64,000 nt of DNA from Hallella mizrahii (GCF_009695775.1 NZ_VUNG01000002.1:166622-230621), one strand, 5' to 3'. Numbered from the stretch's first letter, positions 27,111 through 35,596 are shown. Program-made: numbers and translations. The notes: a model not told the origin generated them from the sequence alone.

Positions 27111-27884
27111 ATGAGCACAAAGAACTCTAACAACGAGGTTCTGAAAGATGCGCGGCAGGTCACCGAACGGCTGCTCGCTCTACGCGATGACAGCCAGCGC
27201 GAGATACTCATGCGTTTCTTCAAGACTGGACCGGGAGAATATGGCGAAGGCGACGAGTTTTTGGGCATCAAGGTACCTGTGACCCGCAGCGTGGTGAAGA
27301 TAGTGGACAAGCACCTGCCGCTTGTAGAAACAGAACAATTATTGCTATCTCCTTGGCATGAGGTTCGGCTCTGTGCACTGCTGATATTAGTGGGTCAATT
27401 CTGCCGCTTTGCCAACCGCAACAGCCAGGAAGCCATGGAGGAGCGCGATGCGATCGTCAACTTCTATCTCTGTCATGCCGACCAAATCAACAACTGGGAC
27501 CTTGTCGATGCCTCGGCGCCGAAGATCATTGGACAATGGCTGATGTGCCCTACCAATTTGGGACAACAGCGCAACATCGTTGACGCTTTAGCTCACAGCA
27601 GTCATCTATGGCGGCAGCGCATCAGTATGGTTTGTACCCTCACACCTACACAACAGGGCGACCCCTCGTGGTGTCTGCACTATGCCGAAATCCATCTCCA
27701 TGCTACTCAAGACCTCATGCAGAAGGCTGTAGGCTGGATGCTCCGTGAGATGGGCAAACACGTCAGCATGGATCTCTTACGCAATTTCCTCAATCAACAT
27801 GTCCACGAGATGCCGCGAACCATGCTCCGCTATGCCATAGAAAAATTTGACGAGGCAGAACGGCATGATTTCATGACAAGATAA
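27111..27884 (+). CDS. DNA alkylation repair protein (AlkD-like)
   Basis: 257 residues of alpha-helical HEAT-type repeats. FFKTGPGEYGEGDEFLGIKV followed by PVTR, then INNWDLVDASAPKIIGQWL and KAVGWMLREMGKHVSMDLLR match AlkD glycosylases, which excise bulky or cationic alkylated bases without flipping them. The NNWDLVD and GWMLRE motifs carry the Trp, Asp and Arg residues important in AlkD. Probably co-transcribed with the preceding esterase. Confidence 0.9.
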   Translation: MSTKNSNNEVLKDARQVTERLLALRDDSQREILMRFFKTGPGEYGEGDEFLGIKVPVTRSVVKIVDKHLPLVETEQLLLSPWHEVRLCALLILVGQFCRFANRNSQEAMEERDAIVNFYLCHADQINNWDLVDASAPKIIGQWLMCPTNLGQQRNIVDALAHSSHLWRQRISMVCTLTPTQQGDPSWCLHYAEIHLHATQDLMQKAVGWMLREMGKHVSMDLLRNFLNQHVHEMPRTMLRYAIEKFDEAERHDFMTR

Positions 27885-28119
27885 TGTAGAAAGCAAAAGG
27901 TAGGACAGAGTGCCCGCCTACAAACAATGTCTTGAAAAATGACAAATATCACCCCTCATTTTGCGATTCTTTTCGAGGAAGCAGACACTCGCCCATGATT
28001 TTTCGATTTTTGAGCAATTTTAGCTAACTGTCAATCTATCAATCACTTACCCTTTTCCTCGTCTTTGTATTTCTTCAGTACTATTGATTTTTCCATAAAA
28101 AATAGGCTTTTATCACTAT
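27885..28119. other. Intergenic region upstream of the 22-bp repeat array
   Basis: No gene supported. A weak GTAGG/CCTAC stem follows the AlkD stop. On the minus strand near 28000-28030 the words TTAGCTAAAATT and CAAAAATC resemble a segment at 48405-48425 beside the second repeat array. Confidence 0.4.
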
Positions 28120-28203
28120 CATCTCAGTTGTTTCTAGTCATCATCTCAGTTGTTTTATCAGGTCATCTCAATTGTTTTATCAGGTCATCTCAGTTAGATG
28201 ACA
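28120..28203. repeat. Array of four 22-bp-period units (GTCATCTCA anchor), locus 1
   Basis: The word CATCTCA begins at 28120, 28142, 28164 and 28186, exactly 22 bp apart. Three units continue with GTTGTTT or ATTGTTT, and the last closes as a hairpin GTCATCT-N5-AGATGAC (28184-28202). The spacing equals two helical turns. A related array with the same period lies at 48181-48290. Confidence 0.8.
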
Positions 28204-28521
28204 ATCAAAATTTCACTTTTGCCTGCTTTCAGCACCTTTTTCCCTCAAAAAACACTTGGTTGTTTCTCTATAATGCAAGTTAAGAATAGCGGTCTTTTGT
28301 CAATACTTTTTCAAGCACTATACGGCTCGGCTACGCTTTCTACAAAGCAACACTGTAGCCCAACACCATACGCATTCTGTGTGTCACACATCACCAATGA
28401 GTATTGCCTTCTCCCCTTTGCAAAGACACAAATACAGGAGAAAACAGCCTTACAAACCAAGTATTTTTGTTTCGTCCTCATCTTTTTCTGCCAAAATTGC
28501 AGTATTCTCAAATAAAATGCG
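28204..28521. other. Intergenic region before the sigma-54 regulator
   Basis: No gene supported; frames here are short and contradictory on the two strands. Nothing else stands out apart from the promoter at its end. Confidence 0.4.
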
Positions 28522-28529
28522 TAATTTTG
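28522..28529 (+). promoter_or_regulatory. Promoter -7 element of the sigma-54 regulator operon (TAATTTTG)
   Basis: TAATTTTG lies 8 bp before the ATG at 28537, so the transcript would be almost leaderless. Confidence 0.5.
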
Positions 28530-28536
28530 TCAACCC

Positions 28537-29796
28537 ATGAATACTACAGAACTGCAAAGAATCAAACAGCGCTACAACATCGTAGGCAACAGCGATGATC
28601 TGAACCACGCCCTCGACGTGGCCCTGCAAGTAGCCCCCACCGACCTCAGTGTGCTGATCGTCGGCGAGAGCGGCGTGGGCAAGGAAATCATCCCACGCGT
28701 CATACACGACAACTCTCCCCGGCGCCGTGAGAGGTACTTCGCCATCAACTGCGGTTCCATACCCGAAGGCACCATCGACAGTGAGCTCTTCGGTCACGAA
28801 AAAGGTGCATACACCGGAGCCGTCGGAGAAAGCGAGGGATACTTCGGTGTCGCCAACAAAGGCACCATCTTCCTCGACGAAGTCGGCGAGTTGCCCATGG
28901 CCACACAGGCACGACTGCTCAGAGTGCTCGAGACTGGAGAGTATATCCGCGTCGGCGGACAGGAAATCAGAAAGACCGACGTGCGCATCGTCGCTGCCAC
29001 AAACGTCAACATGCGCAAGGCCATCTCAGAAGGACGCTTCCGCGAAGACCTTTTCTACCGACTCAACACCATCCCCATACAGATGCCGCCTCTGCGCGAA
29101 CGGGGCAACGACATACTGCTGCTCTTCCGCCTCTTCGCCATGCAGATGGCCGACAAATACCATCTGCCGAAGATCACTCTCACCGACAACGCCAAGCAAC
29201 TCATGCTCCACTACAAATGGCCCGGTAACGTCAGACAACTCAAAAACATCACCGAGCAGATGTCGGTGCTCAGCGAAAAACGCGAAATCGATGCCGAACA
29301 GCTCAAGCACTTCATACCCGACGACCCTGAGAGCACAGAGCTCGCCACCATCAGCCAGTCCGGACAACACTCCTACGAGAGCGAGCGCGAGGCTCTCTAC
29401 AAAATACTCTACGAGCTCCGAGGAAGCGTCGCAAACCTCAGACAAGACCTCAACTCGATGAGAAAACAACTCGACGAGGCACACGAGCTCAATAATATGA
29501 GCACTTACCGCAACCAGTATCTCGACACTCCTGCCTCTGCCATGCCTGCACTCACGCCTGCCGGACATCCTCTGGCTGGATATGACGGTATCTCGCCCAC
29601 ACAAGAAGCCGAAGCAGAAGAAATCAAGGCTGAGCCCGAAAGCCTCAACCTCAATGATCTCGGACGGCAGATGGTCGAGAAAGCACTTGAAAGAAACAAC
29701 GGCAACAGAAAGAAAGCAGCCCAGGAACTGGGCATCTCCGACCGCACACTCTATAGAAGAATCAAACAGTATGGTCTCGATAAAAAAGAATATTAA
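28537..29796 (+). CDS. Sigma-54-dependent transcriptional activator
   Basis: 419 residues. AAA+ domain with Walker A GESGVGKE (43-50), the sigma-54 contact loop GAYTGA (90-95, Tyr in place of the common Phe), Walker B GTIFLDEVGE and the FYRLN/PPLRERG motifs. A Fis-type HTH ends the protein (NGNRKKAAQELGISDRTLYR). No receiver or sensor domain precedes the ATPase, so activity may be set by expression or by a partner. A predicted flexible segment (about 285-365) links ATPase and HTH. First gene of an operon with lptE, a TPR protein and secG, an arrangement I know from other Bacteroidales. Confidence 0.93.
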   Translation: MNTTELQRIKQRYNIVGNSDDLNHALDVALQVAPTDLSVLIVGESGVGKEIIPRVIHDNSPRRRERYFAINCGSIPEGTIDSELFGHEKGAYTGAVGESEGYFGVANKGTIFLDEVGELPMATQARLLRVLETGEYIRVGGQEIRKTDVRIVAATNVNMRKAISEGRFREDLFYRLNTIPIQMPPLRERGNDILLLFRLFAMQMADKYHLPKITLTDNAKQLMLHYKWPGNVRQLKNITEQMSVLSEKREIDAEQLKHFIPDDPESTELATISQSGQHSYESEREALYKILYELRGSVANLRQDLNSMRKQLDEAHELNNMSTYRNQYLDTPASAMPALTPAGHPLAGYDGISPTQEAEAEEIKAEPESLNLNDLGRQMVEKALERNNGNRKKAAQELGISDRTLYRRIKQYGLDKKEY

Positions 29797-30316
29797 AGTC
29801 TTCCGGCACGCGCTGATCGCCATGACACTGGTGATCTCCACCATCGCGCTGATGACCGCATGCAAGGTGAGCCTGAAATTCAACGGTGCCAGCATCGACT
29901 ACACCAAGACCAAGACCATCCGCATCGCCGACTTCCCCATACGCTCCAGCTATGTATGGGGACCCATGGGGCCGATGTTCAACAATCAGCTCAAAGACGT
30001 CTTCGCCAACCATACCCACCTGCAACAGGTCAAGCGCGGCGGCGACCTCGTCATCGAAGGCGAGATCACGCAGTACAGCCAGCGCAACAAATCCGTCTCC
30101 AGCGAGGGATACTCCGCACAGACCGAACTCTCCATGACCGTCAACGTGCGCTTCACCAACAACGCCAACCACAGTCAGGACTTCGAAAAACAGTTTACCT
30201 CCACCAAGAGCTACGAGACCACGCAAAGTCTCTCCAGCGTTCAGCAGGAACTCGTGCAGCAGATGTGCGAGGATCTCACCGACCAAATCTTCAACGCCAC
30301 CGTCGCCAACTGGTAA
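29771..30316 (+). CDS. lptE: LptE family LPS-assembly lipoprotein
   Basis: 181 residues from ATG 29771, overlapping the regulator gene by 26 bp. Signal peptide with lipobox (LMTAC), then KVSLKFNGASIDYTKTKTI, IADFPIRSSYVW and GGDLVIEGEITQYSQRNKSV, the pattern of Bacteroidetes LptE. LptE plugs the LptD barrel that inserts lipopolysaccharide into the outer membrane; an lptD gene lies 11 kb away at 41522-44395. Anchored to the inner face of the outer membrane. Confidence 0.88.
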   Translation: MVSIKKNIKVFRHALIAMTLVISTIALMTACKVSLKFNGASIDYTKTKTIRIADFPIRSSYVWGPMGPMFNNQLKDVFANHTHLQQVKRGGDLVIEGEITQYSQRNKSVSSEGYSAQTELSMTVNVRFTNNANHSQDFEKQFTSTKSYETTQSLSSVQQELVQQMCEDLTDQIFNATVANW

Positions 30317-30321
30317 CCATC

Positions 30322-31098
30322 ATGGACATAGCGCAATACATACAACATCCTGAGCTCCTCGACCGCGAGACCGTCTACGATCTCCGCAGCCTGCTCGCGC
30401 TCTATCCCTATTACCAGAATGCGCGACTGCTGTTGCTGCGCAACCTCTACCTGCTCCACGATCCCTCGTTCAACGACGAACTCCGACAGGCCGCCATCTA
30501 TATCACAGACCGAAAAGTAATCTTCAACCTCGTTGAAGCCGCACACTACCAAGTCAAAACCGCTAAGCAGGAAAACAGACAGGCTCACAGCCAGGGCAAG
30601 GCTGAAAACAAGGGCGACCGCACCATCTCGCTCATCAACAACTTCCTCGACACCATACCCGAGGAAGAAAAAGAAAAGGAAAAGCCCAAGAAAAACAAAC
30701 GCAAGCCTACTCCTGCTGACGCCGCCGTCGACTACGTCGCCTATCTGCTGGAGACCGAAGAAGACGATGATCAGGAAACGCCACAGGAGAAGCCTCAGCT
30801 AAGGGGACACGATTTGATCGATAATTTCATCAATAATGACAAGGGAAAAATAAAATTAAAGGATACGCCCGAGTATCTTCCCAAAATAGAAGAAGACGGA
30901 AGCAAAGACAGCAATAAAGAGGATAAAAGCTATTTCACCGAGACTTTAGCCAAGATTTACATCAAGCAGGGTCGATATGAGAAAGCTTTGGAAATTATTC
31001 AGCAATTAAATTTGAATTATCCAAAAAAAAATGCTTACTTTGTAGATCAAATACGCTTCTTAGAAAAGTTGATATTAAATAATAAAAATAATAAGTAA
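30322..31098 (+). CDS. TPR-like protein of the lptE-secG operon, unknown function
   Basis: 258 residues. The N-terminal half is helical (LLDRETVYDLRSLLALYPYY). A highly charged Lys/Glu-rich linker (about 90-215) follows, then one tetratricopeptide-like repeat at the end (LAKIYIKQGRYEKALEIIQQ). No signal peptide. It lies 5 bp after lptE and 6 bp before secG, so it is co-transcribed. The order suggests envelope biogenesis, but the role is unknown. GC falls near its 3' end. Confidence 0.8.
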   Translation: MDIAQYIQHPELLDRETVYDLRSLLALYPYYQNARLLLLRNLYLLHDPSFNDELRQAAIYITDRKVIFNLVEAAHYQVKTAKQENRQAHSQGKAENKGDRTISLINNFLDTIPEEEKEKEKPKKNKRKPTPADAAVDYVAYLLETEEDDDQETPQEKPQLRGHDLIDNFINNDKGKIKLKDTPEYLPKIEEDGSKDSNKEDKSYFTETLAKIYIKQGRYEKALEIIQQLNLNYPKKNAYFVDQIRFLEKLILNNKNNK

Positions 31099-31104
31099 AA
31101 GTTT

Positions 31105-31509
31105 ATGTACACGTTTTTCGTTATTCTCATCGTTGTGGCATCACTGCTGATGATTGGCATTGTACTCATACAAGAGTCCAAGGGCGGTGGTCTGTCCAGC
31201 AACTTCTCCTCGACCAACTCCATCATGGGTGTGCGCAAGACCACAGACTTTGTGGAGAAGGCCACATGGGGCTTGGCTGCCTTCATGGTGGTCATCAGCA
31301 TCGTCTGCGCTTACACAGCACCGCAGAGCACCGCCGATCAGAGCGTGCTCGAAAAAGCTGCTACTGAGAGCCAAGCTACCAACCCCACCAACACGCAAGG
31401 TTTCCAGGCTGGCCAGCAGGCTCCCGCTCAGGGTGCTGCCAAAGGCACTACCGCTCCCGCTCAGGGTGCTCAGAATGCCCCCGCAACACCTGCTGCTCCG
31501 GCAAAATAA
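31105..31509 (+). CDS. secG: Protein translocase subunit SecG
   Basis: 134 residues. Two membrane helices (FFVILIVVASLLMIGIVLIQ and ATWGLAAFMVVISIVCAY) flank the family motif ESKGGGLSSNFSSTNSIMGV. SecG assists SecYE in exporting proteins. After the second helix there is an Ala/Pro/Gln-rich tail of about 55 residues that E. coli SecG lacks but Bacteroidetes homologues often have. Last gene of the operon. Confidence 0.93.
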   Translation: MYTFFVILIVVASLLMIGIVLIQESKGGGLSSNFSSTNSIMGVRKTTDFVEKATWGLAAFMVVISIVCAYTAPQSTADQSVLEKAATESQATNPTNTQGFQAGQQAPAQGAAKGTTAPAQGAQNAPATPAAPAK

Positions 31510-31639
31510 CAGAAAAATGCAAAAAAGTAAGGGATAAATTTGGTGGTTTCAAAAAAATCCCTTACCTTTGCACTCGCTTTTGAGAAACATCCTCGTCACC
31601 AATTATTGCTGACTCGGATCTCTCACAAAGCCTTACATG

Positions 31640-31713
31640 GTGGGCGTAGTTCAGTTGGTTAGAGCGTCAGATTGTGGTTCTGAATGTCGTGGGTTCGAGT
31701 CCCACCCCCCACC
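31640..31713 (+). tRNA. tRNA-His (GTG)
   Basis: A complete cloverleaf: acceptor GTGGGCG with CCCCCAC (one C-C mismatch), anticodon arm TCAGA-TTGTGGT-TCTGA, T arm GTGGG-TTCGAGT-CCCAC. The anticodon is GTG. The discriminator base is C73 and a G precedes the first base (31639), the two identity marks of tRNA-His. The CCA end is not encoded. Confidence 0.95.
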
Positions 31714-31719
31714 CCTCAA

Positions 31720-31752
31720 AAATCCCCGTAGTCCAAGCGACTGCGGGGATTT
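31720..31752 (+). terminator. Terminator after tRNA-His
   Basis: AAATCCCCG (31720-31728) pairs with CGGGGATTT (31744-31752), seven bases after the tRNA end. Confidence 0.75.
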
Positions 31753-31844
31753 GTCGTTTATATCGAGCCTACCCTCTCTATCGATACCAAGAAAGAAACC
31801 CGCCTTTTTTATATATAATATTTGGAGGCTACCATATTTATTAT

Positions 31845-31852
31845 TATCTTTG
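31845..31852 (+). promoter_or_regulatory. Promoter -7 element of the DUF6722-like gene (TATCTTTG)
   Basis: A perfect TAnnTTTG match 22 bp before the ATG at 31875. Confidence 0.7.
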
Positions 31853-31874
31853 CGCATAGGAAACAAGACAAGCC

Positions 31875-32099
31875 ATGGTAACACAGAAAGAGACTCGAGA
31901 GAAAGAACGCTCCAGCAGGGAAAGCCTCGGGAAGTTCTTCTATGACCTTGCAAAGGCCACTTTCACGATTATGGTGCTCACGAATTCCATAGCATTATTC
32001 ATATCGACTAACTATGTATTAGCTGGTATATTCATTGCGGTAGGATTGACTTCCACGGCAGTACTTGCAAGAATAGGTTATTCAATAATTAAAAAGTAA
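31875..32099 (+). CDS. Small membrane protein, probably DUF6722 family
   Basis: 74 residues: a charged N-terminus (KETREKERSSRE), the segment LGKFFYDLAKATFTIMVL and two hydrophobic helices, the second being VLAGIFIAVGLTSTAVLA. Length and pattern fit the Bacteroidetes DUF6722 proteins; the assignment is from memory. It has its own promoter and is followed 5 bp later by a 34-residue membrane peptide gene, probably translated from the same transcript. Function unknown. Confidence 0.7.
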   Translation: MVTQKETREKERSSRESLGKFFYDLAKATFTIMVLTNSIALFISTNYVLAGIFIAVGLTSTAVLARIGYSIIKK

Positions 32100-32104
32100 G
32101 AACT

Positions 32105-32209
32105 ATGATAATAATGATTATGACATATGGTGCCATTGCCCTTTGCGGCCTCGGCATTCTGCTTTGGTTCCGTACCAAAAGCGGGAAGAAGTGGCTATCT
32201 GATCTATAA
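32105..32209 (+). CDS. 34-residue single-span membrane peptide
   Basis: ATG 32105 opens MIIMIMTYGAIALCGLGILL, a membrane helix, then a basic tail (WFRTKSGKKWLSDL) and a TAA stop. It begins 5 bp after the preceding small membrane gene and a terminator follows (32307-32347). The helix plus GKKWL tail looks like a conserved micropeptide rather than a chance frame, but expression is inferred. Confidence 0.5.
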   Translation: MIIMIMTYGAIALCGLGILLWFRTKSGKKWLSDL

Positions 32210-32306
32210 AGTTAGCGCTTTAAGAAACGTACGTTCTGCGTTACCCGTTCGGTTTGCCACGACTGTGCCGTGGTCCTTGTTCCGCCCTCTATTGCCCGTC
32301 AGAAAC

Positions 32307-32347
32307 AGCAAATCCCTGCCGCTCCTAAGGAACAGCAGGGATTTGCT
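32307..32347. terminator. Bidirectional terminator hairpin
   Basis: AGCAAATCCCTG (32307-32318) pairs perfectly with CAGGGATTTGCT (32336-32347). It separates the plus-strand small genes from the convergent Nim-like gene. Confidence 0.8.
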
Positions 32348-32369
32348 ATTTATCTATCATAGGCCTGTC

Positions 32370-32864
32370 TCAGTCCGCCTTTGCCACATACTTGCGCTTC
32401 CCGCTAAACTCCGTGAAATCTACACGGATGATGTTCACACGGTGGAATGATTTCTCACTATACTTATACCCGATCTCCTTGAAGTCCGGCGACAGCTTGT
32501 CCACCAACAAATGCAGTGCCCGCATCATCTCTTCTTCGGAAAGATGTATATGAGCCTCACCACGCAGAATAACGCTCTCATACTCTGTGGTGAAGTTGCG
32601 TGGCAGCAGATGCACACGTCCAATGATGCAGAACGACACCAGAGGATGATGCTCCAAAGCTTGCAACTTATGCCCCTCCGGAGCACAGTGGATGTAGATG
32701 GAGTGGTCGCCGTCCCACACATAGTTCAGTGGTACGCCATACCCCGATCCGTCGACATCCTGCATCGACAGCACACCATATTCACTCTCCCGCAAGAGCT
32801 CCAAAGCCCTCTCCTCGTCCATCAGCCTATCCTGGCGACGGACAGTGTCGTTGACATACTTCAT
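32370..32864 (-). CDS. Pyridoxamine 5'-phosphate oxidase-like flavoprotein (Nim-related)
   Basis: 164 residues. The split-barrel FMN-binding fold is indicated by ALELLRESEYGVLSMQDVDG, VPLNYVWDGDHSIYIHCAPE and LVSFCIIGRVHLLP, close to the 5-nitroimidazole reductase (NimA) group. Nim-like proteins reduce nitro compounds or act in redox protection; resistance cannot be claimed from the sequence. It lies 6 bp downstream of the cupin gene and close to hcp and ric, so a role under nitrosative or oxidative stress is plausible (inference). Confidence 0.88.
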   Translation of the reverse strand: MKYVNDTVRRQDRLMDEERALELLRESEYGVLSMQDVDGSGYGVPLNYVWDGDHSIYIHCAPEGHKLQALEHHPLVSFCIIGRVHLLPRNFTTEYESVILRGEAHIHLSEEEMMRALHLLVDKLSPDFKEIGYKYSEKSFHRVNIIRVDFTEFSGKRKYVAKAD

Positions 32865-32870
32865 TTCTTC

Positions 32871-33194
32871 TTATCCTTTAATCATGGTGATGATCATCTT
32901 GAAGGGTTTCTCTGCCTTGACAGCATGACGCGCTCCGGCAGGTATCACCAGAGCCTCTCCCGTTTGGAGATGCAGTGTCTCGTCCTCCAGCACAAACGTC
33001 ATCTCACCGTCGATCACCTGAATGAGCGCGTCAAACGGTGCCTGATGTTCGCTCAGCCCCTGTCCCTTGTCAAATGAGAACACGGTGATGCTTCCTGCTT
33101 CATTGTGTTCCAGCTCACGGCTGACCACACTGCCCTCGGCATAGTCTACCAGCGCCTTGGGCTCGAAAACCTTTCCTTTTACAAACGTTGCCAT
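32871..33194 (-). CDS. Cupin domain protein
   Basis: 107 residues, one small beta-barrel. Motif 1 is changed (SFDKGQGLSEHQAPFDALIQ followed by VIDGE) and motif 2 is VIPAGARHAVKA. At least three cupin-type metal ligands remain (His in SEH, Glu in DGE, His in ARH). Similar small cupins are found with hcp genes and redox proteins. Function unknown; co-transcribed with the Nim-like gene 6 bp downstream. Confidence 0.85.
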   Translation of the reverse strand: MATFVKGKVFEPKALVDYAEGSVVSRELEHNEAGSITVFSFDKGQGLSEHQAPFDALIQVIDGEMTFVLEDETLHLQTGEALVIPAGARHAVKAEKPFKMIITMIKG

Positions 33195-33229
33195 AAAAGT
33201 AATATTATAATGTATAATGTAAAAAGTAT

Positions 33230-33328
33230 AATGTATAAATAATTGAGGAAAATGAAAAATGAATAAATAACAGCGCAGAAAGGAAGATGCCCTTCACGCC
33301 ATTATTTATTCATCATCATTTATACATT
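33230..33328. repeat. Nested inverted repeats between hcp and the cupin gene
   Basis: Outer arms AATGTATAAAT (33230-33240) and ATTTATACATT (33318-33328) enclose GAATAAATAA (33261-33270) and TTATTTATTC (33302-33311). The TATAATGTA word also recurs at 33205-33235. The structure abuts the hcp stop and may separate or stabilise the two transcripts. Confidence 0.55.
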
Positions 33329-34970
33329 ACGCATTAATCATTGTCTTGATATCCTCGTCTACGGTAGAGATGGTACCGAGACCAAAGCTGTCCTGAAGCA
33401 CTTTCAGCACACCGGGAGAGACAAAGGCGGGAAGCGTAGGACCAATGTGGATATTCTTCACGCCAAGGCTCAACAGAGCGAGAAGCACGATGACAGCCTT
33501 CTGCTCGTACCAGGCAATGTTGAAAGCAATCGGCAGATCATTGACATCAGCAGCACCGAAAATCTCCTTGAGCTTCAAGGCCACCACAGCCCATGAGTAA
33601 CTGTCGTTGCACTGTCCGGCATCGAGCACACGGGGAATGCCATTGATATCGCCAAGGTTAAGCTTGTTGTATTTATACTTAGCACAGCCAGAGGTGAGGA
33701 TCACCACATCCTTAGGCAAAGCCTGGGCGAAGTCAGCATAATAGTTACGGCTCTTCATACGGCCGTCGCAACCACTCATCACCACAAACTTGCGGATAGC
33801 GCCACTCTTGACAGCCTCTACGATCTTGTCAGCAAGGGCAAAGACCTGATCGTGAGCGAAGCCACCGACAATCTCGCCATGCTCAATCTCCTCTGGAGCC
33901 TGGCACTGGCGTGCCATCTCGATAACCTCAGAGAAGTCCTTATGGCCGTCGGGGCGGGTAGCGATATGCTTCCATCCCGGGAAGCCCGTAGAATTGGCCG
34001 TGAACACACGCCCGGCATAGTTGGCCTTCGGTGACGGCGGTACGATACAGTTGGTGGTGAAGACGATAGGACCGTTGAAGTGGGCAAACTCTTCTTTCTG
34101 CTTCCACCAAGCATTACCATAGTTACCTACGAGGTGCTTGTATTTCTTCAACTCAGGATAGTAGTGCGCCGGCAACATCTCGCCGTGGGTATAGACATCG
34201 ATACCCGTACCCTCGGTCTGCTCCAAGAGGTCTGCAATATCGTGGAGGTCGTGACCACTGATGAGAATACCCGGACGCTTGCCTACGCCAATGTTCACCT
34301 TCGTGATCTCAGGTTTACCATAAGCTCCCGTATTTGCCTTGTCGAGCAGTGCCATCACGTCAACACCATATTTACCTGTGGTGAGAAGCAGTTGCAGCAG
34401 ACTGTCGGCAGTAGCGTCGGGATTGGTGATACCTGCCAAAGCCTCAGCCATGAAGCCGGCGATAGCCTCTTCGCGCTGTCCCAGGCGTGCGGCATGCTCA
34501 TAGTAAGCAGCCATACCCTTAAGTCCAAGCATAATGGTCTCCTTGAGTGAGCGGATGTCTTCGTTGGCAGTACGCAATACGGTCTCGCGGTCGCCCTCAG
34601 CCTCATAGTCGCTCTTCTCGCCACCCCACTCCACTTCGTGATAGTTAGGCAGTACCACTCCGAGCTCAGCAGCCTTGGCCAGCAACTGTTTCTTCAGTGC
34701 GATGCCCTTGTCGACTTTCTGCAACAGTGCGCAGTCGTCAAAGTTGGCATTGGTGATGGTGGCAAAGAGTGCATCCACGATGAAGTCATCCACAGTGGTG
34801 TCGTCACTCTGTCCCTGCTGCAGCAGTGCGTGATAGATGGTACCTACACCACGTGTCACACTCAGCAACAAGTCCATCCAACGGCTTGTCTCAGGTTTCT
34901 TACCACATACGCCACTCACAGTACATCCTGTACCTTTGGCAGTCTCTTGACATTGATAGCAAAACATCAT
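33327..34970 (-). CDS. hcp: Hydroxylamine reductase (hybrid-cluster protein)
   Basis: 547 residues. Hcp reduces hydroxylamine in vitro and probably nitric oxide in vivo. The N-terminal cluster motif is C-x2-C-x8-C-x5-C (Cys4, 7, 16 and 22), the type of strict anaerobes. Hybrid-cluster ligands are all visible: His in SGHDLHD, Glu in THGEMLPAH, and cysteines in [23 protein letters not shown] and GQCNDSY, with the Glu-x-Lys of WYEQK. Lies 44 bp after the RIC gene in the same direction, so both should be driven by the promoter at 35589. Confidence 0.96.
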   Translation of the reverse strand: MMFCYQCQETAKGTGCTVSGVCGKKPETSRWMDLLLSVTRGVGTIYHALLQQGQSDDTTVDDFIVDALFATITNANFDDCALLQKVDKGIALKKQLLAKAAELGVVLPNYHEVEWGGEKSDYEAEGDRETVLRTANEDIRSLKETIMLGLKGMAAYYEHAARLGQREEAIAGFMAEALAGITNPDATADSLLQLLLTTGKYGVDVMALLDKANTGAYGKPEITKVNIGVGKRPGILISGHDLHDIADLLEQTEGTGIDVYTHGEMLPAHYYPELKKYKHLVGNYGNAWWKQKEEFAHFNGPIVFTTNCIVPPSPKANYAGRVFTANSTGFPGWKHIATRPDGHKDFSEVIEMARQCQAPEEIEHGEIVGGFAHDQVFALADKIVEAVKSGAIRKFVVMSGCDGRMKSRNYYADFAQALPKDVVILTSGCAKYKYNKLNLGDINGIPRVLDAGQCNDSYSWAVVALKLKEIFGAADVNDLPIAFNIAWYEQKAVIVLLALLSLGVKNIHIGPTLPAFVSPGVLKVLQDSFGLGTISTVDEDIKTMINA

Positions 34971-35014
34971 ATTTTTCTTCTGATTATAAGTTTTATTTAT
35001 TGTCTAATGATTGG

Positions 35015-35557
35015 TTACAAATTCTGTCCGTCGAAGCGCGACGCTTCCATCTCGATGGCCTTGGGGAAGATGATGTCATTCTCGACATGGGTGTGCTCCT
35101 TGAGGTTCTCACGGAACTCGCTGAGTTGGCGCATCAGCTCCTTATAGTCTTCCGACGCGTCGGCCGGAGCCTGGTAGTCGTTGAGCAGTGTGGCGATGCG
35201 TTCATGCCGCTGCAACTCGGCATCGTGGTCTGACATCATCACGTTGATGGGGTTGCGCACCGTGCCGCAGTGCATCGGAGCAATGGGCTGTCCGCGGCGC
35301 ACGGCATCGTAGAGATCGAGGATATAAGGAAAGAGCACCCGTTCCTCCTTCATCAGATGGGTGTCGAGATCAGAGAGCGACTGGCTGAAGAGTTGCTCCA
35401 CCTCGTCGAGAACGAGATTCTCCATCATCACCTTATTAATAAGGCTCAGCGTGCCAGGACCTTTCTCCCTCACCCTACGGTGATGCACTTTGAGCACATA
35501 GTCCACGAGGAGGTCCAATGGCCACTCGCTGAAATTAAATCTGCTTGTATTCTCCAT
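35015..35557 (-). CDS. Hemerythrin-domain di-iron protein (RIC/YtfE-like)
   Basis: 180 residues. Ligand-type residues are spaced as in repair-of-iron-centres proteins: VLKVHHRRVR (His25 and His26), DLDTHLMKEERVLFPYI, MMSDHDAELQRHE and LKEHTHVENDIIFPKA, each with the H...E pattern of a di-iron four-helix bundle. The N-terminal ScdA/DUF1858 domain of longer homologues is absent. RIC proteins counter nitric-oxide damage to iron centres. First gene of the ric-hcp unit, with a palindromic site upstream of its promoter. Confidence 0.9.
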   Translation of the reverse strand: MENTSRFNFSEWPLDLLVDYVLKVHHRRVREKGPGTLSLINKVMMENLVLDEVEQLFSQSLSDLDTHLMKEERVLFPYILDLYDAVRRGQPIAPMHCGTVRNPINVMMSDHDAELQRHERIATLLNDYQAPADASEDYKELMRQLSEFRENLKEHTHVENDIIFPKAIEMEASRFDGQNL

Positions 35558-35588
35558 CTTGTTCTGCCTAATTATATATTGACGGGTG

Positions 35589-35596
35589 CAAAGTTA
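35589..35596 (-). promoter_or_regulatory. Promoter -7 element of the ric-hcp unit (TAACTTTG)
   Basis: TAACTTTG on the minus strand, 31 bp before the ric start; transcription should begin near 35583. Confidence 0.65.

Noticed and set aside
28120..28203. CRISPR array
   Set aside because: The constant part is only about 9 bp, the period is 22 bp and there are four units; no cas genes are nearby.
31651..31953. 100-codon minus-strand frame over tRNA-His
   Set aside because: Reads the tRNA complement and the opposite promoter; a common false frame over tRNA genes.
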